Positions 19,956 to 30,023 are shown, counted from the stretch's first letter. The stretch: 64,000 bases of DNA from Microbulbifer variabilis (GCF_023716485.1 NZ_CP092418.1:2773001-2837000), one strand, 5' to 3'. The notes: generated from the letters alone by a model not told the origin. Made by a program: numbers and translations.

Positions 19956-21829
19956 TGAGCATACCTGAGCTACTCCAATCGTTTCATTTTCTCCGCCCCT
20001 ACTGGCTATGGCTATTAATCCCCGCAGCACTCATTTGCTGGGGCTTGGGCAAAATCGTTCTAAACAATGCCCAGCTACAAAAGGTGATTGATGCAGATCT
20101 TTTACCGCACCTCTTAATGCGCGGCGGTGCCAAGCGCCCCTGGTTATTCGGGCTGATCTTTGCATTACTCGCCGCCATGATTATCGCTATGGCGGGGCCC
20201 ACCTGGAGAAAATTGCCGACACCGGTTTACAGCAATCAAGATGCCCTGGTGATTTTATTGGATCTGTCCCCCTCTATGATGGCGACAGATCTCGTCCCCA
20301 ACCGTCTCACCCGTGCAAGATTGAAAATTCTGGACATTCTTCGTGAGCGCAAAGATGGCCTGACCGCCCTGGTAGCCTATGCCGGCGAAGCCCATGTGGT
20401 CACACCACTGACAGAAGATACTGCCACTATCGCCAACCTGGTCCCCGCATTATCGCCTGCCATTATGCCGGTACCGGGAAGCAATATTGAGATGGCCGTA
20501 TCGACCGGCATTCGCCTACTCAGGGATGGCTCTGCGGGACGCGGGCAACTGCTCGCAGTCACAGACGACATTGAGCCTGCAGCAGCGGATATCGTCGCAA
20601 AATCCCTGGCCGAAGCTGGAGTTGAACTCAATATCCTCGCTGTCGGCAGTGGCGAGGGCAGCCCAATCCCCCGCGGCAATAGCGGCGGCTTCGTCACAGA
20701 TAGTAATGGCGCAATTGTGATTGCCAATTTTGACCCACGGGAACTGCGTAAGCTGGCTAGAGGCAGCGGCGGCCGTTACGCCAAGATCACCGTCAACGAC
20801 GCCGACATAGAACACCTGTTGCCGCAAAGCGAAACCCCCGAGCAGGCCGAATTGACCGAGCGAGAATTCGACCAATGGCGCGATGAAGGCCCCTTTTTGA
20901 TTTTACTCCTCCTGCCCTTTGTCGCCCTACTGTTTCGCCGTGGCACTCTCGCCTGCACCCTGCCCCTCGCCCTATGCTTGGGCCTACCGAGTGAAGGTCA
21001 GGCTTTTGAATGGAAAGACCTCTGGCAACGTAAAGATCAGCAGGGACAGGAATTACTCAACAAAGGGGAGTCTGCCGAGGCCGCCGAAACTTTCCGCAAC
21101 CCGGAATGGCGGGGCACGGCAAATTATCGCGCCGGTGATTATGCCGCTGCTGAGCAGGACTTTGCCCAATTAAATGATGCGCAAGGCCTATACAACCTGG
21201 GCAATAGTCTAGTGCAACAGGGCGACTATGAGCGCGCCATTGAAGCCTATGACCAGGCCCTGGCCCAAGCCCCGCAATTCTCCGATGCGCAACACAATCG
21301 GGAAATTGCAGAGAAACTCAAGGAGCTTCAAGAGCGCCAGCAACAACAAGACCAACAGCAATCTGGTGATCAACAAGAACAACATGATAAGCAGGACCAA
21401 CAACAGGAGCAGCAGGCCGGCAACCAACAGCAAAATCAACAGCAACAACAGGAGAGTCAACAGCAGCCCTCCTCTGACGAGCCTCAGCCCTCCGAGCAGC
21501 AATCCGGTCAAGAGCAGGAACAATCAGACCAACAGCAACCTGCAAATGCTGAACAACAGAAAAATGAACAGGAGCAGCAGTCTCAGCAAGGCCAACAGGG
21601 TGAAGAAGAGCAAAAAGAACAGCAAGGGAAGCCCCAACCCGCTGGCGCCGAAGAGCGACAATTAGACCCAGAAACCCAGCAGGCTCTTGACCAATGGCTG
21701 CGCCAAATTCCCGATGACCCCGCCGGCTTAATGCGGGAAAAATTCAAATACGAAAGCCTGCAAAGACGGCGTGCCTATCGCAGTGGCGAGTGGGAGCCCC
21801 CTGAAAACGGCGCTACCCAGAGGTGGTAG
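19955..21829 (+). CDS. batB: BatB-BatC fusion: VWA domain, TPR and Gln-rich tail
   Basis: A 624-residue membrane protein. N-terminal helices precede a VWA domain with MIDAS LLDLSPSMMATD, then a second helix near residue 320. A TPR stretch (about 370-450; AQGLYNLGNSLVQQGDYERAIEAYDQAL) is followed by a Gln/Glu/Ser-rich low-complexity region (about 455-570). It closes with LDQWLRQIPDDPAGLMREKF, a conserved end of BatC-type proteins. GTG overlaps the batA stop. The fusion of BatB and BatC functions is common in gammaproteobacteria. The TPR part probably lies in the periplasm and may recruit envelope clients (inference). Confidence 0.92.
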   Translation: MSIPELLQSFHFLRPYWLWLLIPAALICWGLGKIVLNNAQLQKVIDADLLPHLLMRGGAKRPWLFGLIFALLAAMIIAMAGPTWRKLPTPVYSNQDALVILLDLSPSMMATDLVPNRLTRARLKILDILRERKDGLTALVAYAGEAHVVTPLTEDTATIANLVPALSPAIMPVPGSNIEMAVSTGIRLLRDGSAGRGQLLAVTDDIEPAAADIVAKSLAEAGVELNILAVGSGEGSPIPRGNSGGFVTDSNGAIVIANFDPRELRKLARGSGGRYAKITVNDADIEHLLPQSETPEQAELTEREFDQWRDEGPFLILLLLPFVALLFRRGTLACTLPLALCLGLPSEGQAFEWKDLWQRKDQQGQELLNKGESAEAAETFRNPEWRGTANYRAGDYAAAEQDFAQLNDAQGLYNLGNSLVQQGDYERAIEAYDQALAQAPQFSDAQHNREIAEKLKELQERQQQQDQQQSGDQQEQHDKQDQQQEQQAGNQQQNQQQQQESQQQPSSDEPQPSEQQSGQEQEQSDQQQPANAEQQKNEQEQQSQQGQQGEEEQKEQQGKPQPAGAEERQLDPETQQALDQWLRQIPDDPAGLMREKFKYESLQRRRAYRSGEWEPPENGATQRW

Positions 21830-21833
21830 ATAG

Positions 21834-23597
21834 ATGCCCACAATGCACAACATTATTTTCGGCTTTAGATGTGACCAACCTTCAGGAAGGCTTATGGATA
21901 GCTTTTTTAGAAAACATAAAATTACTCGGCCACTAAACCTTACAGGACTTCATTGCCTGCTATTTTTTCTTGCTCTCTTTTGCCTGCCCGCAAGCAGTTG
22001 GGGCAGCGACCTCAATGCCAGCGTGGACCGCAATAAAATTGGTATTGATGAGACCCTGAATCTGCGCGTGCGCTACTCCGGTGATGAGAATGGCGGCCAA
22101 CCCGATTTCGAATTACTTGAGCAGGATTTCGATATTCTATCCCGTCAGCAGTCCAACCAATATCGGGTAATTAATGGTCGTGCGGAAAGCTTCGTCGAAT
22201 GGACGCTCACACTGGCACCAAAGCGGGAAGGAGAGCTGTTTATTCCCTCTCTGCACTATAAAGGACAAGTTTCTGATGCAATCCCCATAAAAGTCAGCGA
22301 AGCCGGTAGTGCGCCCGACGGTGCCGATCGCAAAGCCTTTCTGGAGATAGAATTAGATAAAGATAAAGTCTACGTACAAGAACAGCTACTTGTTAAGGTT
22401 CGCCTATACACAACAATCGGCCTGCACGATATCGCCACCGAACCTTTACAAGTAGCGGGCGCCCATGTAGAAAAAGTCGATGAACAGCGTTATGAGCGTA
22501 AGCTCGGAGGTGTCAGCCATGCGGTATATGAACTCACATATGCCGTTTTTCCCGATAGCTCTGGCCAGCTCTCTATCCCGGCAATGACTTATGTTGCGGT
22601 TGCCGGTCGCCGAGATCCTTTCTCACTGTTCAATCGCAACAGTCAGAGATTACGATTGCGCTCCCAGGCAAAAACTATTGAGGTCCTTCCCAAGCCTGAC
22701 AGCTATAGCGGTGCCCACTGGCTGCCCGCTGCAAGCCTCGGAATCGTACAAAGCTGGAGCCAAAATCCGGATACCTTCACTGTCGGCGAGCCCATAACCC
22801 GTATTCTTACCATACGGGCAGAGGGTCTGCGCGCAGCCCAGCTTCCACCTCTCCCCAAGTTGGATATTGAAGGCCTTAAAACCTACCCAGATCAACCACA
22901 ACAAGAAGATCAGATAGGCCCAAATGGAGTAACAGGTAGCCGCATAGAAACTACCGCAATCGTCGCCACTCAGCCCGGTAATTATCAGCTACCTGCCGTC
23001 ACACTCACCTGGTGGGATACCAAGAGCCAAAAACAGCGCGCCACCCAGCTCCCCGCCTTCCGCTTTGAAGTCAGCGGTACTGCTGCAACCACACCCCAAA
23101 CTCAAGAGCCAGGAAATCTCCCTACACTGGCTCCTGGAACCACCACTTTGGAGGAGCAAGATCATTTCTGGCGCAATCTGGCCATAGCCGCCCTTGCCTC
23201 CCACCTTCTGTGGATTTTTTACCTTTATCGATATCGTCCCCAACGGCTGGAACAGCCCACAGCGAGCGCCGAGCCAGCAAGAAAAATGCACCACGAAGCC
23301 AAGCTAAAGAAGGCTCTTGAAAGTGAAGATCCTAGACACATTCAACAAGCCCTACTCGACTGGCTTCTGCAACGCTGGCCACAAGTTGAGGGTAATAATT
23401 TAAGTGAGGTTTCGCACCAGTTAGGCTTTGAGGAGCTTCATGAGATCCAATCGCTGCTCAGCGCAGCCATCTATCAAGAACCTGTTAAACCGCTAAATAT
23501 AGTAAAAATAAAAGTTCTGGTTGATAGGTTGATGAGTCGAAAGGGCGGTATGGACAAGGCATCGGAGGTTGAAGAATTACCGAAGCTCTTCACCTGA
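21834..23597 (+). CDS. batD: BatD-like protein (oxygen-tolerance family)
   Basis: A 587-residue exported, membrane-anchored protein with beta-sandwich repeats, last of the bat operon. A hydrophobic signal (LTGLHCLLFFLALFCLPASSWGS) precedes ASVDRNKIGIDETLNLRVRYSG, the typical BatD N-terminal beta domain. A C-terminal helix (NLAIAALASHLLWIFYLYRY) leads to a small cytoplasmic tail. ATG at 21834 lies 4 bases after the previous stop with an AGAGGTGG site. An ATG at 21894 (AGGAAGG upstream) would give a shorter, more normal signal peptide and may be the true start. Confidence 0.9.
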   Translation: MPTMHNIIFGFRCDQPSGRLMDSFFRKHKITRPLNLTGLHCLLFFLALFCLPASSWGSDLNASVDRNKIGIDETLNLRVRYSGDENGGQPDFELLEQDFDILSRQQSNQYRVINGRAESFVEWTLTLAPKREGELFIPSLHYKGQVSDAIPIKVSEAGSAPDGADRKAFLEIELDKDKVYVQEQLLVKVRLYTTIGLHDIATEPLQVAGAHVEKVDEQRYERKLGGVSHAVYELTYAVFPDSSGQLSIPAMTYVAVAGRRDPFSLFNRNSQRLRLRSQAKTIEVLPKPDSYSGAHWLPAASLGIVQSWSQNPDTFTVGEPITRILTIRAEGLRAAQLPPLPKLDIEGLKTYPDQPQQEDQIGPNGVTGSRIETTAIVATQPGNYQLPAVTLTWWDTKSQKQRATQLPAFRFEVSGTAATTPQTQEPGNLPTLAPGTTTLEEQDHFWRNLAIAALASHLLWIFYLYRYRPQRLEQPTASAEPARKMHHEAKLKKALESEDPRHIQQALLDWLLQRWPQVEGNNLSEVSHQLGFEELHEIQSLLSAAIYQEPVKPLNIVKIKVLVDRLMSRKGGMDKASEVEELPKLFT

Positions 23598-23693
23598 ATT
23601 TTAGCAGTGGGCTTGACCTGACAGCTACCTAATCCTGCTATCGATTTAGCCGGCCAAGCCCCAACCCAGGCATATATTTAATCAGCGCTATTA

Positions 23694-24785
23694 CTAGGCC
23701 CGATTCAAAATAGATTCCATCAATGAGAGAGTCTCAGAGGCTGCCTTATCCCAAGAAAACTCACTCGCCCTTTTCAATGCACAGGATTGCAACTCAGTTA
23801 CTTTCAGATGATCTTCAGTCATTACTGCGAGTGCCTGTGTAATTTCTGCGGAGGAATCTGGATTGACTGTTAATGCTGCATTCCCAGCAACTTCAGCCAT
23901 AGCACCTCGGTTAGCCGTCAAAACAGGGGTTCCCTGACTATAAGCCTCGACTATTGGCAAGCCAAATCCTTCATATAACGATGGAATTAGTAGTGCTCTA
24001 GCCTCCCGGTAGAGCTTTGGCAATTGATCGTCGGCCATATAACCGAGAATTTCAACGCTTCCCTCTAGGTCCAACGCCCGCACTCTCTCTTGCAGCTCAG
24101 GCATTCCCCATCCCCTACCACCACAAATTTTCAACGGCAGCGGCTCTGCCACTATCGTACGATATGAGGCATAAGCTTCTAGTAACCTCCTAAGGTTTTT
24201 GCGGGGTTCAATCGTACCCACAAATAGAAAATACCCACCAAGAGGGCCCGGGACTTCAGAAACCTTCAGAAAAGGAGCCTCATAAATAGTCACAACCTTC
24301 TCAGCACAAGCGGAAAATGACTGCTTCAACTCACTTGCTGTAGATTCAGAAACGGCAATAACTGAGCCAGCCAACTTGACAGCCAGAGGCATCAGTAACC
24401 TCTCAAGCTGCAGCCCCAAGCGCGACATAGTCTTAGGAAAGCGCTGCCATACCAAATCGTGGATTGTGAGCACCTTAGATACCGATGCCCCCAGGCAAAG
24501 CGGTAGGTGGTGACGGGGGGACCAAAACAGATCTACTTCATCCCTCCAAGCCCAAAATGGAAAAACTGCCTGAGCAAAGAAAGTACTGAGACTCCCCCTT
24601 TGAATGTTTCCAGACCGGACAGTCACATTTGGTAGGGATTGAAAATCAACCAGAAGAGGTTGATGGCTATATAAGTACCAATGATGCTCACTTCTTAACA
24701 TTCGTTCCAAAAGTGCACGGGTATAACGTCCAATGCCTGTAGTGGGAATTGAAAGTGGCCGAGCATCCACTGCTATTTTGGCCAT
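23694..24785 (-). CDS. GT4-family glycosyltransferase
   Basis: GT-B fold retaining glycosyltransferase of 363 residues, resembling mannosyltransferases of O-antigen and capsule loci. N-terminal acceptor region DARPLSIPTTGIGRYTRALLERM; nucleotide-sugar site GTIEPRKNLRRLLEAY and the E-x7-E motif in PSLYEGFGLPIVEAYSQGTPVL. The start overlaps the stop of the upstream glycosyltransferase (TAATG), so the two form a translationally coupled pair running against the exporter genes. The sugar donor cannot be read from sequence. Confidence 0.9.
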   Translation of the reverse strand: MAKIAVDARPLSIPTTGIGRYTRALLERMLRSEHHWYLYSHQPLLVDFQSLPNVTVRSGNIQRGSLSTFFAQAVFPFWAWRDEVDLFWSPRHHLPLCLGASVSKVLTIHDLVWQRFPKTMSRLGLQLERLLMPLAVKLAGSVIAVSESTASELKQSFSACAEKVVTIYEAPFLKVSEVPGPLGGYFLFVGTIEPRKNLRRLLEAYASYRTIVAEPLPLKICGGRGWGMPELQERVRALDLEGSVEILGYMADDQLPKLYREARALLIPSLYEGFGLPIVEAYSQGTPVLTANRGAMAEVAGNAALTVNPDSSAEITQALAVMTEDHLKVTELQSCALKRASEFSWDKAASETLSLMESILNRA

Positions 24786-25903
24786 TAATCCACCACTCCC
24801 CTTTCCAAGAGAACTTCCCGATAGAGTTGGTGATATGCTTCTGCCATTTTGTCAGCAGTAAACAACCTCTCATAACGACTACGACCAGCGCACCCCATCT
24901 CCTCAGCTTTAACAGCGTCAGACCACAAATCATCCATCGCTTCGCGTAATGCAAGATGATCAGCCGGCCTCACAACATGGCCCGTTACTCCATCTTGATT
25001 AACAAAACTGGTTCCGGTACCGATTTCACAAGAGATAAGTGGCTTGCTGTTCATCAACCCTTCAATCAAGGTTACCCCGAAAGCCTCTGAGCGCAAATGC
25101 GAGGGGAACACGACGGCTCGGCATAATTTCATTAGCGCGACTTTCTCCTCATCACTGACAAAACCGGCAAAACATATGTTACTTGCTCCAAGCTTATCCA
25201 CCCGAGATTTCAAGCGACTGGCCTCAGGTCCTTTACCAGCGATAACTACTCGATAGGGCTGATTCGCGGCGGCTCTAATTAAAAATTCCAACCCTTTGTA
25301 ATACCGGAGAACACCAACAAATAGCATAAAATCCCGGCCAAATTGCAGCTCAAGGCTTTTCATTGTCTTATCCGAAGGTTCAGGGTACCCATCCTCGGAT
25401 ACCCCAAGGGGAATCACCTTCACTTTATCCTTATAAGCGGCAAGAACAGGGCTGCTTTCTAGATAATTGTATGATGTCGCTACGATACGATCTGCTCGAG
25501 CCAAAAACCAACGCATCAAAGGCCAATAAATAGCACCAAGTAGTCGTTGCCTGACAATATCGGAATGATAAGTCACTACCAGCGGGCGTGACTTTCCAGC
25601 CACAAAATAAGCTAGATCACCGAACGGCCAGGGGAAATGAAAATGTAACAACTTGGCTTTTGAGCGATATAGAGCCCCAAAAAAACCCGGCCCAATGCAG
25701 CAAGAAGCAATTGAGAACCAACGCTTTTTTGCAACAACAGGAAGCCGACCATTCAAATTTAAATTTGCGGGAGTATCGGCAAGAGTTAGCACACCACACT
25801 TGTCTGTTTTTTGTGCAACCTCTAAGATTACCTGCTCGAGCCCCCCTTGAGATTCTGGGTAAAACGTACGGTAACAGTGGAGAATTTGAAGTTCGGGGAA
25901 CAA
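24785..25903 (-). CDS. GT4-family glycosyltransferase
   Basis: Second GT-B glycosyltransferase of the coupled minus-strand pair, 372 residues. Features: HCYRTFYPESQGGLEQVILE near the N-terminus, HFHFPWPFGDLAYF, VTYHSDIV, FVGVLRYYKGLEFLIRAA in the donor domain, and FPSHLRSEAFGVTLIEGLMNSKPLI with the E-x7-E motif. It resembles WbpY/WbpZ-type enzymes of ABC-exported O-polysaccharides. The start is a TTG at 25903 with no good ribosome-binding site, so the N-terminus is uncertain. About 100 bases separate it from the divergent glycosyltransferase at 26003. Confidence 0.88.
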   Translation of the reverse strand: MFPELQILHCYRTFYPESQGGLEQVILEVAQKTDKCGVLTLADTPANLNLNGRLPVVAKKRWFSIASCCIGPGFFGALYRSKAKLLHFHFPWPFGDLAYFVAGKSRPLVVTYHSDIVRQRLLGAIYWPLMRWFLARADRIVATSYNYLESSPVLAAYKDKVKVIPLGVSEDGYPEPSDKTMKSLELQFGRDFMLFVGVLRYYKGLEFLIRAAANQPYRVVIAGKGPEASRLKSRVDKLGASNICFAGFVSDEEKVALMKLCRAVVFPSHLRSEAFGVTLIEGLMNSKPLISCEIGTGTSFVNQDGVTGHVVRPADHLALREAMDDLWSDAVKAEEMGCAGRSRYERLFTADKMAEAYHQLYREVLLERGVVD

Positions 25904-26002
25904 TTGAGACTCGCTTAATTGATGGGTTAGTAACCTACTGGTAACCTGTTGTTTTATAACACATTAAGGTATATTAACGCCCCCCAATAGCCCGGTGTCA
26001 AC

Positions 26003-27247
26003 GTGAAAATACTATTCTCTACCATGCAATTCGGGCCCGGATATAATCAAGGAACCGAAAAATACATACGCAATCTTGCGCTAGATTTAAGTAAGCGCGG
26101 TTGTGACGTAATAGTCGCGGGCGGCGACCCTGAAGGGATATTAGGTAATCGCACATTCATTGATGAAGGAGGATTTCGCCAAATCAAACTTCCAACTTTT
26201 GGATGGGGGACAACTGAAGGTGACTCAGTAGACAATTATCTTTCTTTACTTTCTGAATTGAAGCCCGATCTCGTGCATATGGTGAATCCGGCACATATTG
26301 GTATTAATTTACTCAATGCAGCTCAGAAATTAGGTATTCCATACTTTATTTCGATTACTGACTTCTGGTGGCTATGCCCCAAACATACATTGACTCTCAA
26401 ATCCGGTGATTTCTGCTCAGGCTTTATCGATCAAAAAACTTGTTTTCAATGTATTGCAGAAACACACCCTAACAAACTGCTAAAAACTGCTTCTCAGTTC
26501 ACACTTGTAAGAAATACTGTCGCTAAAATTCTGCATTTAAAGAATACTTCATTTACAACAACATTAGAAAACAAAAATCGCAAACAAATATTGGCCTCAA
26601 TCCTAAATAAAGCGAAAAAGGTAATTTGCCTATCTAAAACAAGCCTGAAACTGATAAAAGAGTACTACTCACTCAATAATTGCCACTATATTCCTGCAGG
26701 CCTTTCCGATACTTGGTTCGAAACAGTTCCTGACCGGCAAACGACCCCTCCCCCCTTCGTAGTTGGGTTTCTTGGGGCTGTTGCCCCTCACAAAGGCCTG
26801 CATACTCTTACCCATGCGCTAAATACTCTCAGCGATTCAAAAATAAAACTCAAGGTCGCAGGAAGAATTTCCGACCAACGCTATGCCGAACAGTGCCTAA
26901 ACTCCTATAAAATTACCGAGTATGTCGGTGAGCTTTGCGAATCACAGAGCAAAGATTTTCTAGACTCTCTGGACTTGTTAGTAATACCTAGCAACTCACC
27001 GGAAAATCAACCTCAAGTGTTACTTGAGGCAGCCGCCAGAAAGAAGCCCGTACTTGCTTCTAATATCCCTGGTTGTGCAGAACTACTTTCTCCGGCCGCC
27101 ATTTTCTCTGTTAATGATGCGAACCAATTGAAAGAACTGCTAGATATGGCTAGAAAAGACATATCGAAAATAGGTTCCCCTACTTTGGGATTGTCCTCGA
27201 AAGCAGTTTCTGAGAAAGTTTTATCCGAATATCAAACAGTGTTTTAA
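26003..27247 (+). CDS. GT4-family glycosyltransferase with Cys-rich insertion
   Basis: GT-B glycosyltransferase of 414 residues that opens the plus-strand export block. MKILFSTMQFGPGYNQGTEKYIRNLA contains the acceptor-side glycine loop. GFLGAVAPHKGLHTL and PSNSPENQPQVLLEAAARKKPVLASN carry the donor-site motifs. A segment with four cysteines (WWLCPK, FCSGF, TCFQC; about residues 130-152) recurs in one GT4 subgroup and may bind a metal. GTG start. The gene ends four bases before the ABC permease GTG, indicating one transcript. Substrate unknown. Confidence 0.88.
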   Translation: MKILFSTMQFGPGYNQGTEKYIRNLALDLSKRGCDVIVAGGDPEGILGNRTFIDEGGFRQIKLPTFGWGTTEGDSVDNYLSLLSELKPDLVHMVNPAHIGINLLNAAQKLGIPYFISITDFWWLCPKHTLTLKSGDFCSGFIDQKTCFQCIAETHPNKLLKTASQFTLVRNTVAKILHLKNTSFTTTLENKNRKQILASILNKAKKVICLSKTSLKLIKEYYSLNNCHYIPAGLSDTWFETVPDRQTTPPPFVVGFLGAVAPHKGLHTLTHALNTLSDSKIKLKVAGRISDQRYAEQCLNSYKITEYVGELCESQSKDFLDSLDLLVIPSNSPENQPQVLLEAAARKKPVLASNIPGCAELLSPAAIFSVNDANQLKELLDMARKDISKIGSPTLGLSSKAVSEKVLSEYQTVF

Positions 27248-27251
27248 CCCC

Positions 27252-28028
27252 GTGATCTTTCTACAAAAACATCATAGAGACATCGTCTTTTACAAGGCGC
27301 TCTGTAATTTACGATCTGAAGCCTCAAAAACCTACCTGAGTTTCCTCTGGTGGATAATAGAGCCAATTTTTTCGATGGCGATCTATTACTTTATATTTGC
27401 TGTTGTATTTCAAAAGGGAACAGATGATTTTGTCCCCTTCCTTCTTGTGGGATTGGTAGTTTGGCAATGGTTTGCCCAATGTGTCAGCCACTGCTCAGCC
27501 GCAATCACTCAAAATCATGCACTGATCAGCCAAGTCAACTTCCCCAAAGTAGTACTCCCATCGATTAATATCGTTATGGACACCTTCAAGTTCAGTATTG
27601 TGTTTATGCTACTGCTCATTGGGTTATGGGTAATGGGGTATCCACCCACATGGAGTTACATCTACCTTCCATTAATCCTTACGATACAGTTCCTGCTCAA
27701 CTATGCCTGTGGCCTGATCGCCAGCGCGCTCATTCCATTTGTACCAGATCTCTCTAATCTGATTCCCCATTTGCTGCGACTCGGTATGTATGGCTCAGGA
27801 ATCCTCTATACCGTCAGCTCATTACCAGAAAACATTCAAGATATTCTTGCTTACAACCCAATGATCTGGGTAATTGAGAGCTACCGCGATATATTGATGT
27901 ACAACCAAATACCTAACGTATCTAGTTTGGCAATCTACACCTGCGCAGCTATATCACTTTATGCCCTAGCTAGGTTGATAATGAGAAAGCTAAATCCCGT
28001 ATTCGCAAGAGCACTGATGCAACGATGA
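27252..28028 (+). CDS. Polysaccharide ABC transporter permease (KpsM/Wzm type)
   Basis: Inner-membrane component of an ABC-2 exporter for polysaccharide, 258 residues. About six hydrophobic helices are visible, for example FSMAIYYFIFAVVF and IVFMLLLIGLWVMGYP, after the N-terminal signature LRSEASKTYLSFLWWIIEPIF of this family. GTG start four bases after the glycosyltransferase stop; its end overlaps the ATPase start by four bases (ATGA). With that ATPase it should export the polymer built by the flanking glycosyltransferases. Confidence 0.92.
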   Translation: MIFLQKHHRDIVFYKALCNLRSEASKTYLSFLWWIIEPIFSMAIYYFIFAVVFQKGTDDFVPFLLVGLVVWQWFAQCVSHCSAAITQNHALISQVNFPKVVLPSINIVMDTFKFSIVFMLLLIGLWVMGYPPTWSYIYLPLILTIQFLLNYACGLIASALIPFVPDLSNLIPHLLRLGMYGSGILYTVSSLPENIQDILAYNPMIWVIESYRDILMYNQIPNVSSLAIYTCAAISLYALARLIMRKLNPVFARALMQR

Positions 28029-28729
28029 GTGGAAGCAAGAAGCCAGCCATTAGCTTAAACAATGTACGAGTGACCTATCGCTCAGGAATTCCATTTACCC
28101 GTACAACCAATGTTTACAGCCCATTGAAAGATATTAGCTTCGAACTATATGAGGGCGACTCACTTGGGGTTCTCGGACGTAATGGCGCAGGGAAAAGCAC
28201 CTTACTTCGCCTGTTAAACGGCATTATAAAACCAGATGGTGGTAAAGTGATCAACCATGGTCACAGAACTGCGCTGCTCTCACTGACTGTTGGCTACGAC
28301 CAAAACCTTTCCGGCCGCCAAAACGCTGTTATCAGCGGCATGATGATGGGCCTGAAAAAGCATTTCATCGTCAGTAAACTAGATGAAATTAATGAATTCG
28401 CCGAGCTTAAAGAGTTTTTTGACCAACCTGTTAAAAACTACTCTACAGGTATGAAACAACGGCTTGGAATGGCTGTCGCTATTCATTTGAAATCTGATAT
28501 CTTACTGATTGATGAGATTTTAGCAGTCGGTGATTCTAGGTTTAGAAGAAAGTCAGAGGCAGTAATGAGGGAAAAAATTACCTCAGGAGACACTGTGGTT
28601 TTGGTTTCTCATTCTGCAGAAACTGTTAAGCGGCTTTGTAACAAAGCCATATGGATTGAAGGTGGTGTTGTAGCCCAATACGGTGATAGCAAAGATGTAG
28701 TAGCATGCTATGAAGAGTCACAAAAGTAA
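28025..28729 (+). CDS. Polysaccharide ABC transporter ATP-binding protein (KpsT type)
   Basis: Cytoplasmic ATPase of 234 residues. Walker A LGRNGAGKSTLLRL, signature YSTGMKQRLGMAVAI, Walker B ILLIDEILAVGD and a switch His in VSHSAE are all intact. It stops after the nucleotide-binding domain and lacks the C-terminal carbohydrate-binding domain of Wzt proteins. That favours a KpsT/TagH-like exporter recognising a conserved terminus rather than a polymer cap. It overlaps the permease by four bases and its TAA overlaps the ATG of the next gene (TAATG). Confidence 0.93.
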   Translation: MSGSKKPAISLNNVRVTYRSGIPFTRTTNVYSPLKDISFELYEGDSLGVLGRNGAGKSTLLRLLNGIIKPDGGKVINHGHRTALLSLTVGYDQNLSGRQNAVISGMMMGLKKHFIVSKLDEINEFAELKEFFDQPVKNYSTGMKQRLGMAVAIHLKSDILLIDEILAVGDSRFRRKSEAVMREKITSGDTVVLVSHSAETVKRLCNKAIWIEGGVVAQYGDSKDVVACYEESQK

Positions 28730-29907
28730 TGCGTGTTCTTATATACGAGCCAATGCCAGATATTCAACGTGCAGATGTAATCTTAGCAATTGCGCGTAAA
28801 GAAACCGAACTTGGAAATAATATTTTGCTATTGGTTGAAGAGGAAGTACAACTTTTTAGTAGAAACCACATCAATCAACCACACAGTGTAAACTGCACAA
28901 ACATAGTAAAAGCAAAGATTGCAACAAGCGGATTAAATTTTATCTCCCTACCTAGAAGCAAAGCTCTAGCGAAGCAATTCGAAGCGAACCCAAATAAAAC
29001 CCTAAGAGAAATAAAAAACTATCGAGCGAACTGCTTCCATAAAGTGATAGAAAGCTATAAACCGGAAAAGATAATAATTTGGAATGGGCTACCCCATTAC
29101 CAACAGGACTTTATAAATCTTGCTCGCGATATAAATCCAAATCAGAAATTTTCCTTCTTAGAGGCCGGCTGGTTTCCACAGTCGGGCACTTACTATGAAG
29201 ACCCCCTTGGAGTAAATGCGCAAAGCTCAATCTCTATTACAAAACCAAAAACTATCAGTTCGGAAGAGCGGCAAAACGTAAGACAGTGGAAAGTGTCATA
29301 TAGGGAAAAATTTGGGGATAATGATATCTCTGATAATGGATATCTGTTTATTCCCCTCCAGTTAGAAACAGACACAAACATTACAAAGTTTTCTCCATTT
29401 TCCACTATGAAAAACTTTCTTGAGTGGGCCGAATCACATGTAGCCCCCAATATAGATATTATTGCACGCCAGCACCCTCTTGACCGCACCCCACCATTTA
29501 ACCTCCTCCCCCCAAATAGCCGAATAAAGCTCGATAACGAAACCCCACTACATCAATTGATATCAAAATCTAGTTGTGTTTTGGGGATAAACAGTACTGT
29601 TTTACTTGAATCATTGATATACGACAAACCTGTTTACGCAGTAGGGGATGGGGTTTTTTCTGGAGCTGACGCCATCATTAAAACAGAGCTGGATGAAACT
29701 ATACTTACCCATCATACTTTCTCAATTGAAGGCCAGGAAGAGCTCCTTCACTTGCTTTTACAAAAGCAAAAAAATCTTACAGTATCAAGAAGCTCATTTT
29801 TTAACAAGCTAATATCGGCCATCAAAGATCAGAGATACTCATGTTACCCTCTATCCGGTATTATTTTTTCTGCTTTTAAGGTATGGATAAAAAACAAGTT
29901 AAGTTAA
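28729..29907 (+). CDS. Capsule-synthesis-like glycosyltransferase (Capsule_synth/KpsS-like)
   Basis: A 392-residue cytoplasmic protein. IPLQLETDTNI, a GT-B-like C-terminal half (LGINSTVLLESLIYDKPVYAVGDGVF) and ARQHPLDRTPP fit the capsule-synthesis superfamily (KpsS/KpsC-related). Family members add a linker or chain sugars such as Kdo to the lipid end. It is paralogous to the gene at 37456-38607: both share an N-terminal W-F-x-QS-x-TYY-x-DP-x-GVN block and the INSTVLL-SL motif. Coupled to the ATPase by a one-base overlap. The exact sugar is not deducible. Confidence 0.72.
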   Translation: MRVLIYEPMPDIQRADVILAIARKETELGNNILLLVEEEVQLFSRNHINQPHSVNCTNIVKAKIATSGLNFISLPRSKALAKQFEANPNKTLREIKNYRANCFHKVIESYKPEKIIIWNGLPHYQQDFINLARDINPNQKFSFLEAGWFPQSGTYYEDPLGVNAQSSISITKPKTISSEERQNVRQWKVSYREKFGDNDISDNGYLFIPLQLETDTNITKFSPFSTMKNFLEWAESHVAPNIDIIARQHPLDRTPPFNLLPPNSRIKLDNETPLHQLISKSSCVLGINSTVLLESLIYDKPVYAVGDGVFSGADAIIKTELDETILTHHTFSIEGQEELLHLLLQKQKNLTVSRSSFFNKLISAIKDQRYSCYPLSGIIFSAFKVWIKNKLS

Positions 29908-30023
29908 AAAATAACGTAAACCTGATTTTTCTGAAACAAAACATTATAATTTTTTAAATAAAATCGAAACCCAACAGAAACAATTCAATGGTAATGTCCC
30001 AGTAATCAACACTCGGAGCTACC

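Noticed and set aside
25904..26002. JUMPstart/ops element in front of the polysaccharide export genes
   Set aside because: The conserved GGCGGTAGCGT core is absent; only a short GGTAACCT repeat occurs.
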